A stretch of DNA of 39,925 nt. Source: Corallococcus sp. CA053C. GTDB lineage: Bacteria; Myxococcota; Myxococcia; Myxococcales; Myxococcaceae. Both the position numbers and the translations under genes were made by a program. This document shows positions 1-7,137 of this stretch, in pieces. The stretch is taken from contig NZ_RAWA01000038.1 of NCBI RefSeq assembly GCF_003611675.1, forward strand, positions 1 through 39,925. The letters are read 5' to 3'. The notes under the pieces were generated by a model. It was not told the DNA's origin, did no database searches, and saw only the letters and a list, made by a program, of their open reading frames with translations. How positions within the stretch are numbered: position 1 is the stretch's first letter; the number at the start of each line of letters is the position of its first letter.

Positions 1-31
1 GCACGGGGGTGGGGAGGGTAGAGTTTCGGAC

Positions 32-1345
32 ATGCGGACCTCTCGCCTGACTCGTCGGAAGTGTTGGTCGTTCCTCGCCGTGGGCCTGCTCGCGCTCGCG
101 GGCTGTTCGGACTCGAGCGGGCCGGGGGATGAGCCCGGCCCGGGCACGGATGGCCCCGGGGTGGTGCCGGGCGGCGGCTCCGAGTGCCTGGGCGCGAAGT
201 TCCTGGCGTCGCTCGGCAAGGACCGGCTGCTGGTGGGCGCGCAGATGGAGGACGACACCGCGAAGAGCGCGCCCTTCGACGTGCGCTACCTGTACATCGC
301 CGCGGGCCTGTTCGATTCGAAGGACGCGTGCAACTCGTGCGCGTCCGGGTGCACGTCCGGCGGCGCGTCGTGCTCCAACAGCGGCGCGGGCTGCGGGTGG
401 TGGGGCTGCTGGCAGTACGACCAGGAGCCGCCCGGCGCCTACGTGCGTGACTTCATCCAGGCGGCCAAGAGCCAGGGCCAGATTCCGTTCATCACCTACT
501 ACGAGGAGTTCCAGGCGAGCGGCTACTCAGAAGGCCAGCAGCAGCTGGCGGCGCTCAACGACGTGAACTTCCTGACGCGCTACCTCGCGGACTGGCGCTT
601 CCTCTTGAAGCAGGTGGGCCAGGAGAAGGCGCTGGTGCAGATTGAACCGGACCTGTGGGCCTACCTCCAGTTCTTCCCGGCGGACGGCAAGCCGCAGTCC
701 ACGGCGGTGGCGGTGAAGGCCGCGAACCCGACCGACTGTGGCACGCAGGAGAACAACGCCGCGGGCCTGGGCAAGTGCATGATCGCCATGGTGCGCAAGT
801 ACGCGCCCAACGCGAAGGTGGGCCTGCACGCCAGCGCGTGGGCGACGAAGACGGACGTGTCCGCGAACACGGATCCGTCGTTCGACGTGGCGGCGGAAGC
901 CAACAAGGTGGCGGACTTCCTGTTGCAGGTGGGCGCGGCGGACACCGACTTCGTCACCGTGGAGGCGTCCGACCGCGACGCGGGCTGGTACGAGAAGACG
1001 CAGGGCAAGGCCACGTGGTGGGACCCGGAGAACCAGAAGCTGCCGCACTTCCGCCAGGCGTTCAGCTGGGCGAAGGCCATCTCCGCGCGGCTCAACAAGC
1101 CGCACCTGTGGTGGCAGCTGCCGCTGGGCAACATGAACCTGGCCAACAGCAACCAGAAGTGGCGCGACAACCGCGTGGACTACTACCTCACGCACCCCGC
1201 GGAGGTGGCCGCGGCGGGCGGCGTGGGCTTCCTCTTCGGCGCCGGCAACAACGAGCAGACGACGCCGGAGACGGACGGCGGCAACTTCCTCAAGCGGGTG
1301 AAGGCATACAAGGACGCGGGCGGACAGGCCGCGTGCGTCCCCTGA
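32..1345 (+). CDS. Secreted lipoprotein, possible glycoside-hydrolase-like barrel
   Basis: A 437-residue protein with a basic N-terminus, hydrophobic core and lipobox LAGC (lipidated Cys25), so probably exported and anchored by lipid. A Gly/Pro/Asp linker follows. Near residues 97-130 lies a Cys-rich insert with eight Cys and CGWWGCW. The rest alternates hydrophobic strands and helices with acidic and aromatic motifs (QIEPDLWAYLQ, VEASDRDAGW, WWQLPLGN) that look like the active-site strand ends of a TIM-barrel glycoside hydrolase. I cannot assign a GH family. The ATG at 32 is preceded by a purine-rich GGGAGGG stretch. It ends 75 bases before the convergent glycosyltransferase. Exported lipoprotein is well supported; enzymatic activity is inference. 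Confidence 0.75.
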   Translation: MRTSRLTRRKCWSFLAVGLLALAGCSDSSGPGDEPGPGTDGPGVVPGGGSECLGAKFLASLGKDRLLVGAQMEDDTAKSAPFDVRYLYIAAGLFDSKDACNSCASGCTSGGASCSNSGAGCGWWGCWQYDQEPPGAYVRDFIQAAKSQGQIPFITYYEEFQASGYSEGQQQLAALNDVNFLTRYLADWRFLLKQVGQEKALVQIEPDLWAYLQFFPADGKPQSTAVAVKAANPTDCGTQENNAAGLGKCMIAMVRKYAPNAKVGLHASAWATKTDVSANTDPSFDVAAEANKVADFLLQVGAADTDFVTVEASDRDAGWYEKTQGKATWWDPENQKLPHFRQAFSWAKAISARLNKPHLWWQLPLGNMNLANSNQKWRDNRVDYYLTHPAEVAAAGGVGFLFGAGNNEQTTPETDGGNFLKRVKAYKDAGGQAACVP

Positions 1346-1420
1346 AGCGCTGAAGTGCCGCGCTGAAGCACGGGGCCCGCGGCAGCTGCCATGAGTGACG
1401 ACTGCCCGGGTCCCCACCCC

Positions 1421-3121
1421 TCAGAACAGGCGCGAGTACGTCGCTGGCGCGCCCGGACGCGGCGTCCAGCGCTTCGCGTCGCGGGGCAGCCACAGGAGCT
1501 GGAAGCCCTCCGCGCGGCCTTCGTAGCGGAGGGTGTGGGGGCCCTTGGACAGGGTGAACTCGGGGGTGGTGATCCGCGCGCCGTCGAGGAACAGCGCGCC
1601 GGTGTCGAGCACGTTCGTGGGCTGGAGGAAGTATCGGTCGGCGCGCACCGCGAGGAACTGGTCGTCCAGCGTTCCGGAGTCAGCGGGCACGCGGTAGCGC
1701 TGGCCCCAGAGGTAGAGGTCCCCGTCGAACGGCTGGTAGTGCGCGTCGAGGAAGCCGCGCAGCGCGGGAGGCAGGCCGGAGGTGCGCAGGTCATCCACGC
1801 GCAGCACACAGCCCTGATCCACGAGGGAGCGGGGCATGTCATGGGACAGCAGGTCCACGAGCGAGCCACGCAGATACGCGTCCGTATAGAAGTAGAAGTG
1901 CGCATGCGGCCGGCTCACGAAGCCGCCCGAGTTGTCGTAGACGACGTCCTCCGGCCCCGTGAGCGTGGCGATGCGCGCGAGCACTTCGCGCTGCCGTGCA
2001 TTGCCACCGCCGTCCAGCCGAGCGTTCACGTGCGCGGCCTGCACGGCGAACAGGCCACAAAGTCCGACGACGCCCACGGTGCGGCCCACCGGAGTGCGCA
2101 GCCGCGCGAGCACCGCGAGGCCCCCGCGCGCCGCGAACGGTGCGAGGACGCCGAGGAAGGGCAGCAGGCTGTAGGGGAACGGGGCGCGTTGGAGCGCGTA
2201 GGCCCCGAACGTCGCGGGCACTGCGAGGACGAGGAGCACGTCTGGTGTCACCTGGGCACCGTGCTTCCGCAGGCCCCGGACGGTGGCGACGAACCCGACG
2301 GCGGCGAGGAGGAAGAACGCGGGCTGTTCACCTAGTGCAGGCACCAGGTACTCGCGCCAGGAGAAGCCCGGGTAGTGGCGTTGGTGCTCGGAGGCCCAGA
2401 CGAAGCACCAGTGCCACCAGGCGCGCCAGGAGCCCGTGACCGTGAGGTACGCGGCCACGGTGGACAGCGCGGTGATGACGCCGAGGAAGAAGGCACGCGG
2501 CGCGGCGATGAGCGCGGGCGTCCGTCCCCGGCGCAGCAGGAGCTCACCGACCAGCACCGCGCCCACCACCCCGCCGAAGAAGAGCGCCTTCTGCGAACCC
2601 CATCCGGCGGCGATGAGCAGCACGCCTGACAGGAAGGAGGACGAAGCGGATCCAGGCTGCACGGCCAGCGCCGCGAGCGCCCCGAGGAAGAGCGCGGCGG
2701 TGAGCGCATCCGGGCGCACCTCCGTGGCGAAGTGCAGGTACGCGGGGGAGAGCAGCAGCAGCACCGGGGCCAGCAGCGCGGCGGTGCGGCCCTGGCGGCG
2801 GTTGAGGACGAACACCGAAGCGCAGGCACCCGCGAGCGGCACGAGCATCGCGGCGCGCAGCGCGAGCACGTTGCGCGGATCATCCCCGAGCAGCCGGAAC
2901 AGCGGCGCGAGCACCTGGTACACGAGGGGGAAGTGCACCTCGAAGAAGTCGCGGTACGGCACCTGCCCGTGGGCCATGAGCCACGCGGCATGCGCGTACT
3001 GGAACTCGTCGATGCTGAACGCCTTGTGCAGCGCGAGGCGCGCGGCCTGGAGCGCGAGTGCGACCAGGACGACACCGAGCCCCCACCGCACGTGCCGGGA
3101 CTCCTTCATCGGCGCCGACAT
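1421..3121 (-). CDS. GT39-type membrane glycosyltransferase (ArnT/PMT-like)
   Basis: 566 residues. The N-terminal two thirds are a chain of hydrophobic helices and the C-terminal ~150 residues are soluble, the usual GT-C layout of polyprenyl-phosphate-sugar-dependent transferases in the inner membrane. The first periplasmic loop carries SIDEFQYAHAAW (acidic pair D38 E39) and then PYRDFFEVHFPL, which is the ArnT/PMT_2 signature. The family moves a sugar from a lipid carrier onto lipid A, protein or glycan; the acceptor cannot be told here. The start chosen is ATG at 3121. A second ATG four codons in is possible. The Shine-Dalgarno GAAGGA lies in a small hairpin (3129-3143). It is monocistronic and convergent with the upstream lipoprotein gene. 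Confidence 0.8.
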   Translation of the reverse strand: MSAPMKESRHVRWGLGVVLVALALQAARLALHKAFSIDEFQYAHAAWLMAHGQVPYRDFFEVHFPLVYQVLAPLFRLLGDDPRNVLALRAAMLVPLAGACASVFVLNRRQGRTAALLAPVLLLLSPAYLHFATEVRPDALTAALFLGALAALAVQPGSASSSFLSGVLLIAAGWGSQKALFFGGVVGAVLVGELLLRRGRTPALIAAPRAFFLGVITALSTVAAYLTVTGSWRAWWHWCFVWASEHQRHYPGFSWREYLVPALGEQPAFFLLAAVGFVATVRGLRKHGAQVTPDVLLVLAVPATFGAYALQRAPFPYSLLPFLGVLAPFAARGGLAVLARLRTPVGRTVGVVGLCGLFAVQAAHVNARLDGGGNARQREVLARIATLTGPEDVVYDNSGGFVSRPHAHFYFYTDAYLRGSLVDLLSHDMPRSLVDQGCVLRVDDLRTSGLPPALRGFLDAHYQPFDGDLYLWGQRYRVPADSGTLDDQFLAVRADRYFLQPTNVLDTGALFLDGARITTPEFTLSKGPHTLRYEGRAEGFQLLWLPRDAKRWTPRPGAPATYSRLF

Positions 3122-3128
3122 ACCGCGA

Positions 3129-3143
3129 AAGTCCTTCGGACTT
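3129..3143 (-). promoter_or_regulatory. Small hairpin over the glycosyltransferase ribosome site
   Basis: A 6-bp stem with 3-nt loop (AAGTCC-GAA-GGACTT on the minus strand) includes the only Shine-Dalgarno-like GAAGGA before the ATG at 3121. It could reduce translation by hiding the ribosome site. Short and possibly fortuitous. Confidence 0.25.
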
Positions 3144-3267
3144 CAGCGCCCAGGATCCCGTCCCCTGAAAGCAAGCGCGCCTCACGTCAGAAAGACACGT
3201 GTGCCCTCCGGCAGGTGGGTGGGTGGACCTCACACGAGGCACTTCGGCCCTGGAGTGAGGGATGGGC

Positions 3268-3296
3268 TTGCGCCGACCGCCTGACCAATTTACCAT
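3268..3296 (+). promoter_or_regulatory. Putative promoter of the patatin leader, overlapping operator O1
   Basis: TTGCGC (3268-3273), a 17-nt spacer and TACCAT (3291-3296). The geometry is exactly that of the tetR promoter at 6368-6396, and the flanking bases are also shared. The -10 lies inside operator O1, so a bound repressor would block RNA polymerase. The -10 is weaker than that of tetR. Confidence 0.45.
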
Positions 3297-3304
3297 TTCG
3301 GTCA
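3282..3304 (+). promoter_or_regulatory. TetR-type operator O1 (patatin, distal)
   Basis: A 23-bp near-palindrome with ends TGACC and GGTCA. Same length and end bases (TGACY...RGTCA) as sites at 3369, 6382 and 7062. An ATG follows immediately (3305), as at the tetR gene. Probably bound by the TetR-family protein encoded at 6405-7004. Confidence 0.7.
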
Positions 3305-3412
3305 ATGAGTTCTCCTTTCATCCCGCCATCCCGCTCCTCACCGAGAGGGGCATTCGCATGCCTGGGACTGACTACCAAACCACTTCAGTCATCCAGAGCA
3401 GGACTCCCGTGA
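3305..3412 (+). CDS. Short leader ORF before patatin, vestige of a tetR start
   Basis: A 35-codon frame starting ATGAGT directly after operator O1, the same context as the true tetR start (operator then ATGAGT at 6405). After a few codons the similarity to tetR stops; it resumes near 3353 with sequence that in the other copy lies downstream of tetR. Its TGA (3410-3412) overlaps the patatin GTG (3409-3411) as GTGA, which would allow translational coupling. It has no recognisable domain. It may be a remnant of a deleted repressor gene, a coupling leader peptide, or untranslated. Confidence 0.35.
   Translation: MSSPFIPPSRSSPRGAFACLGLTTKPLQSSRAGLP
3369..3391 (+). promoter_or_regulatory. TetR-type operator O2 (patatin, proximal)
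   Basis: A 23-bp site with ends TGACT and AGTCA, 18 bases before the patatin GTG. It is the counterpart of operator O4 before the RND adaptor gene: the stretch from TTCGCATGCC before it to CAAGGAACG after it is largely shared with 7046-7132. Confidence 0.7.
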
Positions 3413-5727
3413 GGCGCCCGGCCCCACGGCAAGGAACGGATGCACGACGGGCGTTGCACACGGGCCTGGGTCGCGGCGCCGCCTTCGCCGCACTCCTGCT
3501 CATCGCGGGCGTGGCGAGGGCTGGCGCCCCCGAGGCGTCCACGCTCCAGCGCGCCCCCCGCGCGGCCGCGTACTCCGTCACCGTCAGCGGCGGGGTGGCG
3601 CTCGGCGCCTACGAGGCGGGCTTCCTCGCGTACGCCGTCGCCGCGTCCCATGCGGACGGCGTGGAGCGCCTGCGGCTTCTGACCGGAGCGTCGGCCGGCA
3701 GCCTCAACGTGCTGCTGGCCGTGCTCGCCGCGTGCGGCGAGAAGGCGCCCGGGCCGACCCAGTCCCTCTTCTGGGAGACGTGGATTCCCGTGGGCTATGA
3801 CCGCCTCTTCGTTCCCGAGGACGTGACGCCCCTGGGCGCCTTCTCCCGTACGTGGTTGGAGGCCCAGTCGCGTCGCATCGAGACGGCGTGGAACCGCGGC
3901 CTCTCGCCCACCTGCGACGTGGTGCTGGGCGTGTCCGTCACCCGCGTGGAGCCACGCCTCGTGCACGTGGCGGGCGGGCGCCTGCCGCTGCCGCGCATGG
4001 AGGAGAAGTTCGCCCTGCGCATTCAGGGGCGCGGCCCTGGCCGGCCGCCGCGCGTGACGAACTACATCGCCCCCGGCAGTACGCGGCGCGAGCCGCTGCT
4101 CGTCACCGACGCGCAAGGTGAAGTGGCGTTCGCGCGGGTGGCCGACCTCGTCCTCGCGTCGATGGCCTTCCCGGTGGCCTTCCCACCCAAGGCGCTCGCC
4201 ACCTGCGCGGCGGGCGCGACGGCCCGCCCTGGCGTGTGCCTGTCCACCGAGGCGCACGTGGCCGACTACATCGATGGAGGCATCTTCGACAACACGCCGC
4301 TGCGCCTGGCCGTGGGCCTCGCGCGCGACGGGCTCGCGCCCGCGCCGGAGGGCGGCCCCATGCACTGGCGCGACGCGGCCGAGCCCCACGGCCAGCGCTC
4401 GCCCACCGACGTCTTCTTCGTCTTCGTGGATCCGGACGCCACCGAGTACCCGGCTGCGCCCGGCCCGCAGGCCCCTCGCACGGCGCCGCAGCTGCCGCAG
4501 CTGCTCGGCGACGTGGTGTCGGCCTTCATCGACACGGCGCGCTCCAAGGAGCTCGCGCTGCTCCTCGAAGAGGAGCCGGAGATCGCCGAGCGCCTCGCCC
4601 TGCCGCGCCGGCACTTCCCTGCCGCGAGCGCCCCCCTGGCCGCCTTCCTCGGCTTCTTCGAGACGGCCTTTCGCAGCTTCGACTTCTACCTGGGCATGTA
4701 CGACGCACGGGCCATGAACCAGGAGGCGGCTGACTCGGGACTCGGGAGCTTCGAGCCGCCCGAGAGCGAGGAGGCGGACTGGACGCCCTTGCGGTGCATG
4801 CGCGCGGTGTACGACGGGCTGCCCGGAGCCGAGGTGGCCTGTGCTGGCGAAGGGCTGGCGGACTTCCGCGCGCTGCTGCAGGTGTCGCTCGACCGGCTGT
4901 ACGCGGTCTGCCGCGACGCGAAGGCCGTATCGGGCCCGCGCAGCTGGCGCAACGCACACTGCGAGCGCGCCGCGACCGGTGGGGCGCCGCCGCGGGTGCC
5001 AGGCCTTTCGCCGCGGCAGTGGCCGGACTGGCGGCAGGGCGCGCAGGAGACGGAGCTCGCGCACGTCCTGCGGCTGCTGGGCGCCTACGGCTTCCACTTC
5101 CGCGACCTCGGTGCCCCCCCGGGGCGTGACGACCTCGCACTCATCCGCATCCGACAGGTGCTCGGGCACGCCCTGCGGCGGCTCGCCGACGAACAACCGG
5201 GCGACGGCGCCGCGGCCGTCGAGTTCGCCGGAAACCTCGTCGCCAACAGCCTGTCGTATGAGCCCCCGCGCACCTCGCTGCACCTGGTGATGGGGCCCAC
5301 CCTCACCGAACTGGGCGTGAGTCTCGGCACCGACGCGCCCGCGATGCCCCGCGGGCTGAGGCTCTCGGGTGCGCTCGGCTTGCGGGGGCTGCAGCAGGTG
5401 TTCTCCTCGGGCGGAGGGGAGCCCTTCGCGCTGACCGCGGTCGCGGGCCCCGAGCTCCGACCGGCCGCGCTGCAGGCGTCGCTCGCACAGGGACGCATGG
5501 CGCTGCGCGCCGGCTGGCAGTTCAGCACGCGGAAGCCTTCGGTCGGCGAGGACTGCGACTCCGCGGGCGTGAGCGCGTGCTCGCGCCCCGTGGTGCAGGG
5601 CCTCCTCGGCGCGACGTTCCTCGAGCGCCTCCGCGTGCAGGTGGTGGGCGAGTGGTACCCGCCCTGGGGCGGGCACCGGGGGCTGTGGTCCATCGCGCCG
5701 GGACTCGGCATCGAGCTCAGCCCATGA
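3409..5727 (+). CDS. Patatin-like phospholipase, exported
   Basis: 772 residues from GTG 3409. AGGA 5 nt upstream and the GTGA overlap with the short leader frame favour this start; TTG at 3454 is the alternative. A basic start and hydrophobic AAFAALLLIAG...ARA form a signal peptide. The patatin core has the Gly-rich oxyanion loop SGGVALGAYEAG (60-71), nucleophile elbow GASAG (Ser95) and DGG (Asp289), so the Ser-Asp dyad is intact. The family hydrolyses acyl esters of phospholipids. The middle ~300 residues are not recognised. The last ~150 residues (from VMGPTLTELGVSLG) alternate in a way that suggests outer-membrane strands. It is followed by an overlapping small membrane gene and flanked by two TetR-type operators. 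Periplasmic or outer-membrane location is inferred. Confidence 0.85.
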   Translation: MRRPAPRQGTDARRALHTGLGRGAAFAALLLIAGVARAGAPEASTLQRAPRAAAYSVTVSGGVALGAYEAGFLAYAVAASHADGVERLRLLTGASAGSLNVLLAVLAACGEKAPGPTQSLFWETWIPVGYDRLFVPEDVTPLGAFSRTWLEAQSRRIETAWNRGLSPTCDVVLGVSVTRVEPRLVHVAGGRLPLPRMEEKFALRIQGRGPGRPPRVTNYIAPGSTRREPLLVTDAQGEVAFARVADLVLASMAFPVAFPPKALATCAAGATARPGVCLSTEAHVADYIDGGIFDNTPLRLAVGLARDGLAPAPEGGPMHWRDAAEPHGQRSPTDVFFVFVDPDATEYPAAPGPQAPRTAPQLPQLLGDVVSAFIDTARSKELALLLEEEPEIAERLALPRRHFPAASAPLAAFLGFFETAFRSFDFYLGMYDARAMNQEAADSGLGSFEPPESEEADWTPLRCMRAVYDGLPGAEVACAGEGLADFRALLQVSLDRLYAVCRDAKAVSGPRSWRNAHCERAATGGAPPRVPGLSPRQWPDWRQGAQETELAHVLRLLGAYGFHFRDLGAPPGRDDLALIRIRQVLGHALRRLADEQPGDGAAAVEFAGNLVANSLSYEPPRTSLHLVMGPTLTELGVSLGTDAPAMPRGLRLSGALGLRGLQQVFSSGGGEPFALTAVAGPELRPAALQASLAQGRMALRAGWQFSTRKPSVGEDCDSAGVSACSRPVVQGLLGATFLERLRVQVVGEWYPPWGGHRGLWSIAPGLGIELSP

Positions 5728-6290
5728 GGCTTCGAAGCAAGGACAGGACACGAGGTGATGACGTGCCAGACGCTCCGCCTCCCAACGAGGCTTCACGAGG
5801 AACGACAGCGACCTCGGCGGACGCGACGACGGCGGTGGACGAGGTTCTCTTCGACTCCGGCGGCGTGCGGGTGACGACGCGCAGCGTGGTGATGCACGGC
5901 CGGACATGGCGCCTGGAACACGTTCGCGGTGTCACCGTGCTGTTCCAGCCACCCGCGAACCGCCTGCTGCGCGCGCTGGCCATGCTCGCGGGGACGCTGC
6001 TCCTGGTTGACGGGATCAAGCAAGGCCCGCTGGCGTCGTTCGTCCGCGAGGGCAGCCCGGGGGACGTGTTGCTCGGCGTGGCAGCGCTCCTGGGCTACGC
6101 GGTCCTGTCCTGGCGGGCCTTGCACTCCGAACGTGCATCCATCTGGCTGCACACCCGGTTCAGCTCGCGGAGGGTGTACCGGGGGCGCGCTTCGGCGACG
6201 GCACGCGCTCTGGCCCACGCGCTGCGCACGGCCCTTCAGCAACGGGGGACGGGCGATGCCCAGGAGGACGCGGCATCGGGGCCGGCTTGA
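5724..6290 (+). CDS. Small two-helix membrane protein, DUF6232-like
   Basis: 188 residues; its ATG overlaps the patatin stop as ATGA, so the two genes are cotranscribed and probably coupled. After a polar N-terminus (~40 residues) comes a short strand-rich segment (DSGGVRVTTRSVVMHGRTW) and then two hydrophobic helices (around LLRALAMLAGTLLLVDG and DVLLGVAALLGYAVLSW) with a basic C-terminal tail. This order resembles the DUF6232 family, but the match is from memory and weak. Function unknown. It may anchor or modulate the neighbouring lipase at the inner membrane (inference). Confidence 0.65.
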   Translation: MRLRSKDRTRGDDVPDAPPPNEASRGTTATSADATTAVDEVLFDSGGVRVTTRSVVMHGRTWRLEHVRGVTVLFQPPANRLLRALAMLAGTLLLVDGIKQGPLASFVREGSPGDVLLGVAALLGYAVLSWRALHSERASIWLHTRFSSRRVYRGRASATARALAHALRTALQQRGTGDAQEDAASGPA

Positions 6291-6367
6291 GCGCACGGCT
6301 CCCCTCGCCTGCTCGGCTGCCGCTCGCACGAAGCAGCACCCTTCGGGGGCTGAAGTGGACGGCAGGC

Positions 6368-6396
6368 TTGCGCTGACCCAGTGACCGGATTATAAA
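6368..6396 (+). promoter_or_regulatory. tetR promoter inside operator O3
   Basis: TTGCGC (6368-6373), a 17-nt spacer and TATAAA (6391-6396). Transcription would start about 6403-6405, on or next to the ATG at 6405, giving a leaderless mRNA. The -10 is in the centre of operator O3, which predicts autorepression. Confidence 0.6.
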
Positions 6397-6404
6397 TCCA
6401 GTCA
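6382..6404 (+). promoter_or_regulatory. TetR-type operator O3 (tetR autoregulation)
   Basis: The most symmetrical of the four 23-bp sites: left arm TGACCGGATT, right arm AATCCAGTCA, with one mismatch between the arms. It directly abuts the tetR ATG and contains its -10. Confidence 0.75.
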
Positions 6405-7004
6405 ATGAGTCCGGACCCTCGCATCGCCATCCTCAACGCCGCCGGCGAAGTCTTCGCCCGGTTCGGCTTCAAGAAGGCCTCGGTCGAAGACATCGCCCGC
6501 CGCGCGGGGGTGGGCAAGGGCAGCATCTACCTGCACTTCGAGAACAAGGAAGCGCTGTTCGAAGCCTGTGTCCGGCTGTCGCATGAGCAGAGCCTTTCTG
6601 AGCTCAAGGCGAGCGTCCGCCGTGCCGCGACGCCCGAGGCCCAGGTCCGCGCCTTCATCCGGTGCAAGATGGAGCAGCACTCCCGGGCGCCCGTGGGGCA
6701 GCGCATCGAGATGAGCACCCTCTTCGAGCTGGGCACGCAGGTCATCCACCTGGTGCCCCAGATGATGGAGGTGGACGCGGCGGTCCTCGCGCACATCCTC
6801 GATGAAGGGGTGGCCCAGGAGGTGTTCGCCGTGCCCTCGACCCAGCAGGTGGCCCGGGGCTTCGTGGAGCTCCTGATGCTGCTCGCGCCCAAGATGATGA
6901 CGCAGGAACCGGATGCCCGGGTGACGGAGGCGCTGGACGCCTCCTTCGAGATCTTCATCCGCGGCCTCGCGGCCCCTCCCACCCCTTCGCGCCACAAGAG
7001 CTGA
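6405..7004 (+). CDS. TetR/AcrR-family repressor
   Basis: 199 residues. The N-terminal DNA-binding domain (about 6-52) has the standard TetR form: ILNAAGEVFARFGFKKASVEDIARRAGV followed by GKGSIYLHFENKEALF, with the recognition helix around GVGKGSIYLHF. The C-terminal ligand/dimer domain is helical and not assignable to a ligand. The start is ATG 6405, which gives the usual short N-terminus. It has no Shine-Dalgarno and abuts the promoter/operator, so leaderless translation is likely. The gene lies just before the RND pump. Its presumed site is also found before the patatin, so it likely represses itself, the pump and the lipase until a small hydrophobic ligand binds (inference). Confidence 0.9.
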   Translation: MSPDPRIAILNAAGEVFARFGFKKASVEDIARRAGVGKGSIYLHFENKEALFEACVRLSHEQSLSELKASVRRAATPEAQVRAFIRCKMEQHSRAPVGQRIEMSTLFELGTQVIHLVPQMMEVDAAVLAHILDEGVAQEVFAVPSTQQVARGFVELLMLLAPKMMTQEPDARVTEALDASFEIFIRGLAAPPTPSRHKS

Positions 7005-7061
7005 ACCCCCCTCGGGGTCCCACCCCACGAAGGGGCGGTGACGTGTTCGCATGCCCGGAAC

Positions 7062-7084
7062 TGACCAAAATACCAATTCAGTCA
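7062..7084 (+). promoter_or_regulatory. TetR-type operator O4 (RND operon)
   Basis: A 23-bp site with ends TGACC and AGTCA, 53 bases before the adaptor ATG and downstream of tetR. It shares ACCA.TTCAGTCA with O2. Expected to control the pump operon separately from tetR. Confidence 0.7.
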
Positions 7085-7137
7085 TTCAGTGCCGGATTCC
7101 CGTGAAGCCCCCGGCCTCCACAGCAAGGAACGAAGCC

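Noticed and set aside
1346-1420. Terminator between the convergent lipoprotein and glycosyltransferase genes
   Set aside because: Only a loop-less GGCAGCTGCC palindrome (1381-1390) and a short direct repeat GCGCTGAAG were seen; neither makes a convincing hairpin.
3262-3408. In-frame upstream starts for the patatin gene at 3262 and 3358
   Set aside because: They would translate through the promoter and operators and would put ~50 non-conserved residues before the signal peptide.
3440-3682. ATG at 3440 after AAGGA in the patatin region as a separate gene
   Set aside because: It is in a different frame from the patatin and encodes a Ser/Pro/Arg-rich shadow. The shared AAGGAACG is explained by the duplicated control region.
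3385-5907. An 840-codon minus-strand frame opposite the patatin gene
   Set aside because: Arg-rich low-information translation with no motifs; the plus-strand patatin carries the Ser-Asp dyad and signal peptide.
7005-7050. C-run/G-run stretches after tetR as a terminator
   Set aside because: The CCCC...GGGG pairings are short and ambiguous and no T-run follows.
7051-7137. Upstream ATG start for the RND adaptor
   Set aside because: It lies before operator O4, and the lipoprotein signal and a good Shine-Dalgarno support ATG 7138.
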